NCBI GenBank assembly: GCA_947384645.1 | Contig: CANDHX010000011.1 | Location: forward strand, 1-14,694 | Source of the DNA: an uncultured Mycoplasmatota bacterium | Lineage (GTDB): Bacteria > Bacillota_I > Bacilli_A > RF39 > UBA660 | Length of the DNA: 14,694 nt | Reading direction: 5' to 3' | Shown: positions 5,889 to 12,206 of the stretch, one piece after another | Position numbering within the stretch: the first letter of the stretch is position 1 | How the letters are laid out: every line of letters begins with the position of its first letter | The notes under the pieces: model-generated | The model's database searches: none | The model's input: the letters and a program-made list of their open reading frames with translations, nothing else | Told to the model about the DNA's origin: nothing | Position numbers and translations under genes: made by a program

Positions 5889-7034
5889 ATGAATGATAAA
5901 ATTAGTATAACAAATGTAGACGGAGCCAAAGTTAATGGTGATTTAATATGCTTTATAGAAACATTGAGCACCGGTAAAAGACACGTCTATTATACTTTAA
6001 ATGAAACAGTTGGGGCTGGACCAAATAGTACAGTCAAAATTTATGTGAGTAAAATTAAACAAAACAATCCCGCTCTAGATACGCCTATTACAGAAGGGGA
6101 TTGGGATGTATTAAAAGGTTACATGAGCGATGCTCTAAAAGGCGTAACCAATCCCGATGTTAAATATATCAGCCCAAGCGAACTAGGGGAACCGGTAAGC
6201 ATAAGCGATAGAGCAATAGCAATGCCTACGAGTTATGATTATATAAATAAGCAAAGAGGAATTTACGCTCAAAGCATTGCGACCGCACCTAGTACTCCTT
6301 TAGAGGCGACACCAAGTGCTCCTATAGAGCCTGCTCCTAGTGAACAAAAGCCAGTAGAACAACCTGCTACTCCCGAAGCACCAAAAGAAGCTCTTACAAC
6401 TGTCCCTACTCCGAGTGAAGCTCCAGCAACTGCTGTAACACCAGAGGCTCCTCAAGAACCAACACCGGTTTTAGGAGCACAACAAGAGTCTATAGCACCA
6501 GTAGAACCTGTTCCATTGACTAATCCTATAGAACAGCCAGCCACTCCTACTATAGAAGAGCCTCCAGTACCAACGACTGAGCCTACACCTGTTACTCCAG
6601 TAGAACCAGCTGTAGAAGCACCAACGGCTAATCAAACAAATGAAGTTGGTAATAAATTAGAGCCTATAGATATCGCATCTATTGAAAATAAATACCAAGA
6701 AATGATTGCATCAATAAATGCATTAAAAGATAAAGAAATCGAAGCAGCTAAAAGATATAATGCTACTATCGAACTGAGCACTATGCACAACGAACAACAT
6801 GCTAACTACATTCAAAACGAACAGATAAAAGAAGCAGTACCTTCAGTAGGAAATGATCCACAAGCAAATGTGTTCGATAATTCTATTGCACAGCAACCTG
6901 TGGCACAAGAACCAACTCCTGTAACACCAACTGCACCAAATCTAGCCTCAGCTCCAGCACCTCAAATAGCAGAACCTACACCTGTTATACCGGAATCACT
7001 TGAGACAAACTGGTTCGATATGCCTGCATCTTAA
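5889..7034 (+). CDS. Pro/Thr/Ala/Glu-rich protein with DUF1292-like N-terminal domain
   Basis: 381 residues in four parts. (1) Residues 1-90 form a compact beta-rich head: STGKRHVYYTLNE, then VKIYVSKIK, then an acidic loop and GDWDVLKGYM. This order matches the DUF1292/YrzB fold as I know it (inference). (2) Residues 135-255 are a disordered Pro/Ala/Thr/Glu-rich stretch. (3) Residues 258-312 form a Lys/Glu/Asn-rich coiled coil. (4) A second Pro-rich stretch ends in NWFDMPAS. The unit EPTPV occurs four times (starting at residues 190, 231, 341 and 362). There is no signal peptide or TM segment, so the protein is probably cytoplasmic; the linkers look like spacers between a head, an oligomerising helix and a C-terminal peptide motif. 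Function unknown. It has its own promoter and terminator. Its GCA/CCT/ACT-rich codons simply reflect its composition. Confidence 0.75.
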   Translation: MNDKISITNVDGAKVNGDLICFIETLSTGKRHVYYTLNETVGAGPNSTVKIYVSKIKQNNPALDTPITEGDWDVLKGYMSDALKGVTNPDVKYISPSELGEPVSISDRAIAMPTSYDYINKQRGIYAQSIATAPSTPLEATPSAPIEPAPSEQKPVEQPATPEAPKEALTTVPTPSEAPATAVTPEAPQEPTPVLGAQQESIAPVEPVPLTNPIEQPATPTIEEPPVPTTEPTPVTPVEPAVEAPTANQTNEVGNKLEPIDIASIENKYQEMIASINALKDKEIEAAKRYNATIELSTMHNEQHANYIQNEQIKEAVPSVGNDPQANVFDNSIAQQPVAQEPTPVTPTAPNLASAPAPQIAEPTPVIPESLETNWFDMPAS

Positions 7035-7044
7035 ATTTAAAACT

Positions 7045-7069
7045 AAAACGACTTTTAAAAGCCGTTTTT
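7045..7069. terminator. Bidirectional terminator between convergent genes
   Basis: AAAACG (7045-7050) pairs with CGTTTT (7063-7068), then an A/C mismatch, then CTT with AAG around TTAA. T-rich tails exist on both strands. It lies between the Pro-rich gene and the minus-strand membrane protein. Confidence 0.75.
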
Positions 7070-7080
7070 AATTTTCTTTA

Positions 7081-7776
7081 TCAATCGAATTCTACCGTTT
7101 TTATAACTCCTTTAACGACATCGAAATCGTAATATTTGATATTGAACCTCAATCCAAAAATGTCATCTTCAAAAGAACAAAGTGCAACATAGAAATCGTT
7201 ATTCCTATATAAAAGCCACTCTTCCTCATCCACTAGTATCCTATAAAAATCATCTCCTCTATTTACAAAATTGCTCAAAGAAGAAAGGACATAATTATCC
7301 ATTTGTATTTTCGCTTTCGAAGTGAGAACGTTGTGCTCATCTCTATATTCGTTTTGATAATAATTAAACATATCGAGAGTACAATTAATGCCATATTTAT
7401 AAGCCAATCTGTCCAAGTCAAAAATCCAACTGGAAAATCTTTCGTATATATGGGTAGGTAAAAAATCTGGAGCTCTAGTTGCAAATAATATTAACTCGTC
7501 GTTTTTGTAGTATCTTTCCTCATCTATATATGAGTCTACCGTATCGTAATCTATCGAAACATCAAAAGCCATTTTACCTAAGCGATATTTACGAGTAGCT
7601 TCTTCTTTCTCTAAAGAGATTGTCTTCATCATGTCTAACTTCTCTTTGTATAAGCTAAATTCATCAAAACTATAGACCTTTAAAAGCACCCATTTCCAAC
7701 ATATAAAAAGGGTTACAACAAAAGTTATCATAAAAACTATCAAAAATTTAAACCTCCGAGAATGCATCTTCCACAT
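7081..7776 (-). CDS. Membrane-anchored protein, probably the C-terminal part of a frameshifted HTH-membrane gene
   Basis: 231 residues from ATG 7776 (weak AAAGAGA upstream). Residues 1-10 are basic, 11-31 are one TM segment, and the remaining 200 residues are soluble and rich in Tyr, Asp and Glu (for example SFDEFSLYKEKLD, DYDTVDSYIDEERYY). Orientation by charge puts the large domain outside. No named family is recognised. The frame is the same as that of the HTH gene upstream (7825-8001). Between them, another frame encodes a typical HTH-to-membrane linker, so the two were probably one gene. Another possible start is a TTG after CGGAGG near 7743, which would remove the basic N terminus; I consider it less likely. 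If the frameshifts are real, this piece may be made alone or not at all. Confidence 0.65.
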   Translation of the reverse strand: MWKMHSRRFKFLIVFMITFVVTLFICWKWVLLKVYSFDEFSLYKEKLDMMKTISLEKEEATRKYRLGKMAFDVSIDYDTVDSYIDEERYYKNDELILFATRAPDFLPTHIYERFSSWIFDLDRLAYKYGINCTLDMFNYYQNEYRDEHNVLTSKAKIQMDNYVLSSLSNFVNRGDDFYRILVDEEEWLLYRNNDFYVALCSFEDDIFGLRFNIKYYDFDVVKGVIKTVEFD

Positions 7777-7838
7777 TTTATCTCTTTATCGATTGTCTTA
7801 ATCATATTTTTATCCCTCAATAGCTCATCTAAAGAAAC
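7776..7838 (-). other. Out-of-frame linker joining the HTH and membrane reading frames
   Basis: Read in the second minus-strand frame, 7838-7776 encodes VSLDELLRDKNMIKTIDKEI plus one Lys. SLDELL is the usual last helix of XRE domains of this type and KTIDKEIK the usual step before a TM segment. The frame of the flanking genes has stops here (TGA 7827-7825, TAA a few codons later). This indicates loss of two bases (or gain of one) near 7839 and a compensating change near the AAAA run at 7779-7776. Confidence 0.65.
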
Positions 7839-8001
7839 CATACTTATCGCTTATCATGACTAAAGTCTCTATATCGGGATAACACTTGTCGTTTTCCCAA
7901 TTCGAAACGGTCTGTCTTGTTACCAAAAGTCGAGTTGCCAACTCCTCTTGGGTCAAATCATGTTGCTTCCTTATCTCTTTTATTTTTAAAGATATCTTCA
8001 T
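7825..8001 (-). CDS. XRE-family HTH regulator, truncated
   Basis: 58 residues from ATG 8001, with GAAGGG 9 bases upstream. It is a cro/C1-type HTH: KIKEIRKQHDLTQEELATRL (helices 1-2), LVTRQTVSNWENDKCYPDIE (recognition helix and the conserved SNWE...YPD block), then LVMISDKYG where the fifth helix should follow. The frame ends early in FFR-stop, and the expected SLDELL helix is found one frame over. The domain is therefore complete for helices 1-4 only and may be unstable. Full-length relatives are DNA-binding repressors fused to a membrane domain. Possible targets are its own promoter and the divergent gene at 8112. It could still be a functional mini-regulator, but a broken or mis-sequenced gene is more likely. 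Confidence 0.85.
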   Translation of the reverse strand: MKISLKIKEIRKQHDLTQEELATRLLVTRQTVSNWENDKCYPDIETLVMISDKYGFFR

Positions 8002-8023
8002 ATTTTAATTCCCTTCTAAAACG

Positions 8024-8052
8024 ATTGTACTTTAAATCTATAAATTCGTCTA
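8024..8052 (-). promoter_or_regulatory. Promoter of the HTH/membrane gene pair
   Basis: Minus strand TAGACG (8052-8047), 17 bp, TACAAT (8029-8024). Predicted start near 8017, just before the GAAGGG site. A perfect 10-bp palindrome ATCATATGAT lies at 8088-8097 between this promoter and the divergent gene; it may be an operator (inference). Confidence 0.5.
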
Positions 8053-8111
8053 TCAAATCTCTTTTACATAATAAAAATTGGCGAACATCATATGATTAAA
8101 TGTGATAACAA

Positions 8112-9008
8112 ATGAAAAATACGATACAATTTTACTATGGCATCTATGCAGAAGATATAGTGAAAATAAAAGACGGTCTATATAGCTTTTACATAGACTA
8201 CGACAAATACTTTTTTGCCCTCATCAATAGACCCTTAAAAGACATCGAAGAGATTTACGAACTAACTTTAAACCGCCCAAATTATCATCGAATAATACCT
8301 AATAAATTTTCTTCCATTACAACTTTAGATAACGGCAAACACTATGTATTGATAAAAATGATGGGCCCAGAAAACATCGAAATTGATATAATAGATTTGA
8401 TTAAAAACATGACTCCACTAAAAAGAGAAAATTCAGAACTCAATAGGACAAATTGGGGAGAACTTTGGGAAAATAAAGTAGATTACTTAGAATATCAAAT
8501 AAGCGAATTGTCTACTACTCATCGCATAATTCGCTCTAGTTTTAGTTACTATGTGGGCTTAGCAGAAAACGCTATAACCTATTTCAATATGTTAAATCCT
8601 AAAGAAACAAATACAGTATTCGCTCATAAAAGATTAAAATATCCTCTTATGACAAAAGACCTCTATAATCCGCTCTACCTAGTCTTGGACTATAAAGTAA
8701 GAGATATTGCCTCATACTTTAAAGCTAAATTCTTTAACGAAGACAATCCCATAAAAGAAGTGAGCATATTAGCTGACAAAAACGTTCTATCATCCCTTGA
8801 ATACAATCTACTATTCTGCCGTCTTTTATATCCTTCATACTATTTTGACAAATTAGAAAGAATATTCGAACACGACGAAGAAGACGATATATTGATTAAA
8901 TATATAGATAAAGTTAGAGATTACGAAAAATTTTTGTGTGATGTATTCGATATATTCAAAAAAAAATCGTCTATGATTAAAATAGACTGGTTGAATAATA
9001 AATCATAG
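8112..9008 (+). CDS. yutH: YutH-like kinase-fold protein (CotS/YutH family)
   Basis: 298 residues. ATG 8112 has only a partial GTGAT ribosome binding site (8102-8106). The parts match the YutH/CotS group as I know it: an N-lobe with a YHRIIPNKF...ITTLDNGKHYVLIKM stretch (about 58-85), the NWGELWENKVDYLEYQISEL helix (about 114-133), SFSYYVGLAENAI (about 144-156), and LVLDYKVRDIASYFKAKFF (about 192-210), in the place of the D-x-x-x-RD catalytic-loop segment of CotS proteins. YutH is a spore-coat-associated protein in Bacillus; related CotH/CotS proteins are kinase-like. The usual His before the Asp is absent (VLDYKVRD), so activity is uncertain. Its position near yutD and next to a yutI-like gene supports the name. 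It overlaps the convergent gene by 6 bases with no terminator between. Confidence 0.65.
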   Translation: MKNTIQFYYGIYAEDIVKIKDGLYSFYIDYDKYFFALINRPLKDIEEIYELTLNRPNYHRIIPNKFSSITTLDNGKHYVLIKMMGPENIEIDIIDLIKNMTPLKRENSELNRTNWGELWENKVDYLEYQISELSTTHRIIRSSFSYYVGLAENAITYFNMLNPKETNTVFAHKRLKYPLMTKDLYNPLYLVLDYKVRDIASYFKAKFFNEDNPIKEVSILADKNVLSSLEYNLLFCRLLYPSYYFDKLERIFEHDEEDDILIKYIDKVRDYEKFLCDVFDIFKKKSSMIKIDWLNNKS

Positions 9009-9248
9009 AGGAGTATTTACAATCCTCTCTACTTCGGGTACTTTTTCCTTGATTGCCTCGAGTAACCCCAACTCCAAAGTATCATCTTGACTCATGCACA
9101 TAGCACAAGCACCTAACATCTTGACATAAACACATTTTTCGTTTTCGTCGTATTCTATAAATTCGACATCTCCTCCTTCCATATTCAAAAAAAGTCTTAA
9201 ATCGTCTAATACCTTCTTAATTTCTTCTACCTTATCCATTATAATCAT
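9003..9248 (-). CDS. yutI: NifU C-terminal domain (Nfu-type) iron-sulfur scaffold protein, YutI-like
   Basis: 81 residues, a stand-alone Nfu domain. Conserved features: VLDDLRLFLNMEGGDVEFIEY (the GGD turn), then VYVKMLGACAMCMSQDDTLELGL with the cluster-binding C-x-x-C (CAMC), then an IKEKVPEVERI end. Such proteins hold a 4Fe-4S cluster, usually at a dimer interface, and pass it to apo-enzymes in the cytoplasm; the one-cluster ferredoxin in this window is a possible client (inference). The usual motif is CGSCPSS, so MSQDD after the second Cys is somewhat divergent. Two starts are possible: ATG 9248 or ATG 9239, the latter with an AGATGA ribosome-site-like sequence and a family-like MDKVEEI opening. 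The difference is three residues. It has a near-consensus promoter and overlaps the convergent gene. Confidence 0.9.
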   Translation of the reverse strand: MIIMDKVEEIKKVLDDLRLFLNMEGGDVEFIEYDENEKCVYVKMLGACAMCMSQDDTLELGLLEAIKEKVPEVERIVNTPL

Positions 9249-9265
9249 CTGCTTTCATAGTTATA

Positions 9266-9294
9266 AGTATAAATAGATTTTGTAATATTGTCAA
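9266..9294 (-). promoter_or_regulatory. Near-consensus promoter of the Nfu-domain gene
   Basis: Minus strand TTGACA (9294-9289), 17 bp, TATACT (9271-9266): 11 of 12 consensus bases at optimal spacing. Predicted start near 9259 leaves a leader of about 11-20 bases. Confidence 0.8.
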
Positions 9295-9299
9295 ACATG

Positions 9300-9328
9300 T
9301 GGAAACTCGTATTAAACTGTGTTATAAT
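9300..9328 (+). promoter_or_regulatory. Promoter of the AI-2E family transporter gene, back to back with the Nfu promoter
   Basis: TGGAAA (9300-9305), 17 bp, TATAAT (9323-9328), preceded by TGTGt (9318-9322), a TRTGn-extended -10. Its -35 is 5 bp from the -35 of the divergent promoter, with the palindrome ACATGT (9295-9300) between. AAGGTGA at 9335-9341 is the ribosome binding site. Confidence 0.75.
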
Positions 9329-9348
9329 GTCCTTAAGGTGATACTAAA

Positions 9349-10464
9349 ATGAAAAAAGATACGTTTACAAAATACATACTTTTAATAACCTATACAATGG
9401 GATTAGCTCTCATCATGTTTAACATTAAGGACATATTTTTAGTAATAGGAAAAATACTTAAAATTTTATCTCCTCTTTGGATTGGTATAGCACTCGCTTT
9501 TACTCTAAATGTACCCATGACGATTATAGAAAAAGAACTCTTCGGCAAAACGAGTAAACCCATAAGAGCTGTATCGGTCGTCATGTCTATAATGATAGTT
9601 GTCTTGCTTTTCACAGTCCTCTTTGTTTGGGTAATACCGGATTTCATAGATAGCGCTACATATCTTCTTGGACAAATTCCGATATTGTTGGACAGTTTAA
9701 ATAACATGCTATTAGAAACGTTTAAAAATACCGAATTATCCGAATATTTAGTCAATTTTACAGGTTCGAATGAACTTACTGGCATATTTGGCGAAGTATT
9801 CAAATCGCTTATCAACAACTTCTCAAACGTCTTATCTAATCTAGCCACATTAGTAGTAAATTTAGTCACAGGTATAATTATTGCAGTATACTTCCTCTTA
9901 GAAAAAGAACACATTTTAGAAGTGATTAAAAACCTAGCAGAAAAAGTACTAGACAGCAAGATATTAAAAAAAGCCAGCGAAGTCTACGAACTATCTAATA
10001 AATCATTTCACGATTTTATAACTTACCAATGTTTAGAATGTGTAATTTTAGGAACGATTATGTTTATATCTTTCGTAATATTCAGATTTCCATATGCCTT
10101 AACGATAGCTTTCCTAACTACGATAACGGCAATCATTCCTATACTAGGGGCGACGATTGCTTGTGTAATAGGAGCGATTTTAATAGGAACAGTAAGCATA
10201 AAACAGGCGATAATTTTTATAATCGTCTTCCAAGTTATCCAACAAATCGAAAACAACGTAATATATCCAAAAGTTGTTGGGGCTCACATCGGCTTACCTC
10301 CAGTCATAACTATAATAGCTTTAATAGTAGGTGGTGGATTAGCTGGATTTATGGGTATGTTGATATGCTTACCTATAACAGCCATTCTTTATTCGCTCTT
10401 TTGGACTAAGATAAACGAAAAAGCTCAAAAAAAAGATACTAAAACCAAATTAAAAGAGGCTTAG
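9349..10464 (+). CDS. AI-2E family transporter (PF01594-type permease)
   Basis: 371 residues, about 8 TM helices, normal length for the family. Two N-terminal TM segments (about 10-30 and 33-55) and a third (about 75-100) are followed by the typical amphipathic, partly extracytoplasmic region (about 100-160). The C-terminal TM bundle carries the signature blocks: PYALTIAFLTTITAIIPILG, then QQIENNVIYPKVVG (298-311), then GLPPV (about 315-319), and a Gly-rich GGGLAGFMGMLICLP helix. Members act in the cytoplasmic membrane; some export AI-2, others are Na+/H+ or Na+(Li+)/H+ antiporters, so the substrate cannot be assigned. A short Lys-rich tail is cytoplasmic. It has its own extended -10 promoter and a terminator whose loop is the stop codon. 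Confidence 0.92.
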   Translation: MKKDTFTKYILLITYTMGLALIMFNIKDIFLVIGKILKILSPLWIGIALAFTLNVPMTIIEKELFGKTSKPIRAVSVVMSIMIVVLLFTVLFVWVIPDFIDSATYLLGQIPILLDSLNNMLLETFKNTELSEYLVNFTGSNELTGIFGEVFKSLINNFSNVLSNLATLVVNLVTGIIIAVYFLLEKEHILEVIKNLAEKVLDSKILKKASEVYELSNKSFHDFITYQCLECVILGTIMFISFVIFRFPYALTIAFLTTITAIIPILGATIACVIGAILIGTVSIKQAIIFIIVFQVIQQIENNVIYPKVVGAHIGLPPVITIIALIVGGGLAGFMGMLICLPITAILYSLFWTKINEKAQKKDTKTKLKEA

Positions 10465-10476
10465 AGCCTCCTTTTT
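10456..10476 (+). terminator. Terminator hairpin with the stop codon as its loop
   Basis: GAGGCT (10456-10461) pairs with AGCCTC (10465-10470); the 3-base loop is the TAG stop of the transporter gene. C and TTTTT follow. The next gene starts 15 bases after the T-run, so some read-through is likely and would supply its transcript. Confidence 0.7.
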
Positions 10477-10491
10477 AGATAAGAGGTCAAA

Positions 10492-11037
10492 ATGAATACA
10501 AAAGATTTTTTTGAAAAAATAGAGAAAACGTTTAACATAGACGAAAAAGATTTAGCTAATCTTTTAGACATCGATTTAAAGAATTATCAAAAATATAAAA
10601 ATGGAACTCTAGATACCGTCATTGAAAAAAAGCTTTTTGCAGTATTCTCGCTCGATAAATATCCGGATAATTTTAAAGACATGCCCAAGTCTCTTACTAT
10701 AGATATATCGAATAAAAAATTCAAAAATCCTCTAAGCATATATACAGAATTATTGAGAGTATTCAAAAAAAAGGACGACGTCTATATTCTAACTAAGTTC
10801 AAAGTTAAAAATAAAATATCATCATTTTTCGATTTGTTTATAAATAATGAAAAAGAGTCTGTCTTGAAAGAGATGAACAACTACAACCCTTCATTCTTGA
10901 TAGAATGCAAAGAAAATAGAATAATAGTAACGATTAGTAAAGATAGATTGAATGTCGACATAATAAACACCTATAAGGACACTTTCGTTCACGGCGGTTA
11001 CCGCTATAAAAAAGCTAACAAAATCGAAATAAAATAA
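10492..11037 (+). CDS. Unknown protein with possible degenerate N-terminal HTH
   Basis: 181 residues behind AGAGGTCA (10481-10488). Residues 1-55 look like a weak cro/C1-type HTH: FFEKIEKTFNIDEKDLANLL, then DIDLKNYQKYKNGTLDTVIE, where LA..L.I....Y..Y..G follows the helix 2-3 pattern (inference, low certainty). The rest is a mixed alpha/beta domain with basic patches (RVFKKKDDVYILTKFKVKNK) and a C-terminal HGGYRYKKANKIEIK strand. No named family, no TM segment and no signal, so a cytoplasmic protein. I see no promoter between the upstream terminator and its start; it probably depends on read-through from the transporter gene. Confidence 0.7.
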   Translation: MNTKDFFEKIEKTFNIDEKDLANLLDIDLKNYQKYKNGTLDTVIEKKLFAVFSLDKYPDNFKDMPKSLTIDISNKKFKNPLSIYTELLRVFKKKDDVYILTKFKVKNKISSFFDLFINNEKESVLKEMNNYNPSFLIECKENRIIVTISKDRLNVDIINTYKDTFVHGGYRYKKANKIEIK

Positions 11038-11144
11038 TCTATTGATAGCCTCAAATATTTTACCTTCCCGATAAATCCCATACTGCTTGCCTTTTTACCA
11101 ATTTTAGGCTATTATATACTAAATTTTTAGGAAGGACTATAACT
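11038..11144. repeat. Spacer with a long-range inverted repeat
   Basis: 107 bp without a convincing gene. ATAGCCT (11045-11051) is the reverse complement of AGGCTAT (11106-11112); AAAT (11053-11056) and ATTT (11101-11104) extend the pairing across one mismatch. The 44-base interior is pyrimidine-rich on the plus strand, with CCCGATA and CCCATA 10 bases apart. On the minus strand short frames are open but lack a clear start and ribosome site. I cannot assign an RNA family. Confidence 0.4.
11094..11120 (+). promoter_or_regulatory. Possible promoter of the beta-propeller / PBP unit
   Basis: -10 TATACT (11115-11120) with a weak TTTACC (11094-11099) at only 15 bp. The downstream arm of the inverted repeat ends 2 bases before the -10, so whatever uses that repeat would touch this promoter. 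Confidence 0.45.
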
Positions 11145-12206
11145 GTGAAGAAAAATAGACAAGTAGTATATGTTTTTATCTTACTCTTAATTTTACTCTC
11201 GGAACTGGCACTTATTAGATTATTCGATTATAAAGAAAAACAAAAGCCCCAAGAGAGTTTTAACAGTATAGAAAAACCTTTAAAGAACGAAAAAATAGAC
11301 TCCCAAACAATAGAAGAAAACTTTCCTAAAGAAAAGGATTATATATCTTCCCATCTATATAAAATATTGGAAAAGTACCCAGACTTAAAAAATGCAATTC
11401 TTGCTGCGAGTACTAACCTTACTTTCGAAAAACAAATGGTGCCACAAGGAATAACTTTAACCGAAGAACACATTATTATCACAGCATACGATTTTAAAAA
11501 AAGGGGAAATTCAAAATGCTATATCTATACGATGGACGGAAAAATGGTAAACGTTGTATCTCTCGACACTAAATCACATGTGGGAAGTATTGCCTATGAC
11601 AAAAAAAACGATTTTGTTTTCATTCCTGGCGATAATGGCACAGTCTTAGTCTATAAAAAGGACGATTTACTATATAATAATTTTGCCAACTCGACATTTT
11701 ACTTCGACTTAAGTGAAAAGTTCAAAATATACGATAACAAATATACAAACGTCGTAGACTATTTGACTATAGATGAAGACGATTTATACGTCGGAAATTT
11801 TCTCAATAACGAAAATGGTTTAGTTCAAAAATACAAAATCGTCGGAGAAAACAATCGACTTAAATTAATTTTATCAAAAGAATTTACTGTACCCCAAAAA
11901 GTTCAAGGGATTTCATTTTATAAAGAAGGCGATACAAAATATATGATTTTAAGCATATCTTTCGGTCGCAAAAACGATTCATATTTGGAAATATATAATT
12001 ATAGGGACGACATAATAGATTATACGACTGAAAAGAAAATAAATTTAACGATGCCACCAATGCTCGAACAAAATACGATTTATAATGACAGACTATATAT
12101 CATCTTCGAATCGAACGCCAATAAATACAAAAACAGCAAAAATAAAGTAGACTGCATATGCATATTAGACATCAAAAAAATACTATCGAGTTCGAATAAA
12201 ATATAA
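11145..12206 (+). CDS. Membrane-anchored beta-propeller-like protein, unknown
   Basis: 353 residues starting with GTG; AGGAAGGA (11129-11136) 8 bases upstream fixes this start. Residues 8-25 form a signal anchor without a lipobox Cys, so the protein stays attached with its domain outside. A charged linker (30-75) leads to repeated four-strand units with Gly/Asp turns: VPQGITLTEEHIIITAYD (from residue 99), HVGSIAYDKKNDFVFIPGDN, then VVDYLTIDEDDLYVGNF, then VQGISFYKEGDTKYMILSIS. This PQGI...HVG.IAYD pattern is that of secreted propeller proteins of Bacillota (inference; fold not computed). No catalytic motif is visible; binding of wall or protein ligands is possible. It precedes the PBP gene by 55 bp with no terminator, so the two probably share a transcript. 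Confidence 0.75.
   Translation: MKKNRQVVYVFILLLILLSELALIRLFDYKEKQKPQESFNSIEKPLKNEKIDSQTIEENFPKEKDYISSHLYKILEKYPDLKNAILAASTNLTFEKQMVPQGITLTEEHIIITAYDFKKRGNSKCYIYTMDGKMVNVVSLDTKSHVGSIAYDKKNDFVFIPGDNGTVLVYKKDDLLYNNFANSTFYFDLSEKFKIYDNKYTNVVDYLTIDEDDLYVGNFLNNENGLVQKYKIVGENNRLKLILSKEFTVPQKVQGISFYKEGDTKYMILSISFGRKNDSYLEIYNYRDDIIDYTTEKKINLTMPPMLEQNTIYNDRLYIIFESNANKYKNSKNKVDCICILDIKKILSSSNKI

Noticed and set aside
6280..7015. Repeated CCA/CCT/ACT-rich units as a CRISPR or tandem DNA repeat
   Set aside because: They are in frame, vary in length and spacing, and encode degenerate Pro-Thr-Val repeats; no constant repeat-spacer pattern.
7917..8099. Plus-strand frame across the HTH gene
   Set aside because: Antisense to a convincing XRE domain; the minus strand reads as a real protein with a ribosome site.
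9390..9959. Minus-strand frame of 189 codons inside the AI-2E transporter gene
   Set aside because: Opposite strand of a conserved transporter; composition is explained by its hydrophobic codons.
11060..11085. MraZ-type TGGG boxes on the minus strand before the dcw genes
   Set aside because: Only two boxes, one with CGGG, at 6-base spacing instead of three TGGG at 5; no mraZ gene in view.
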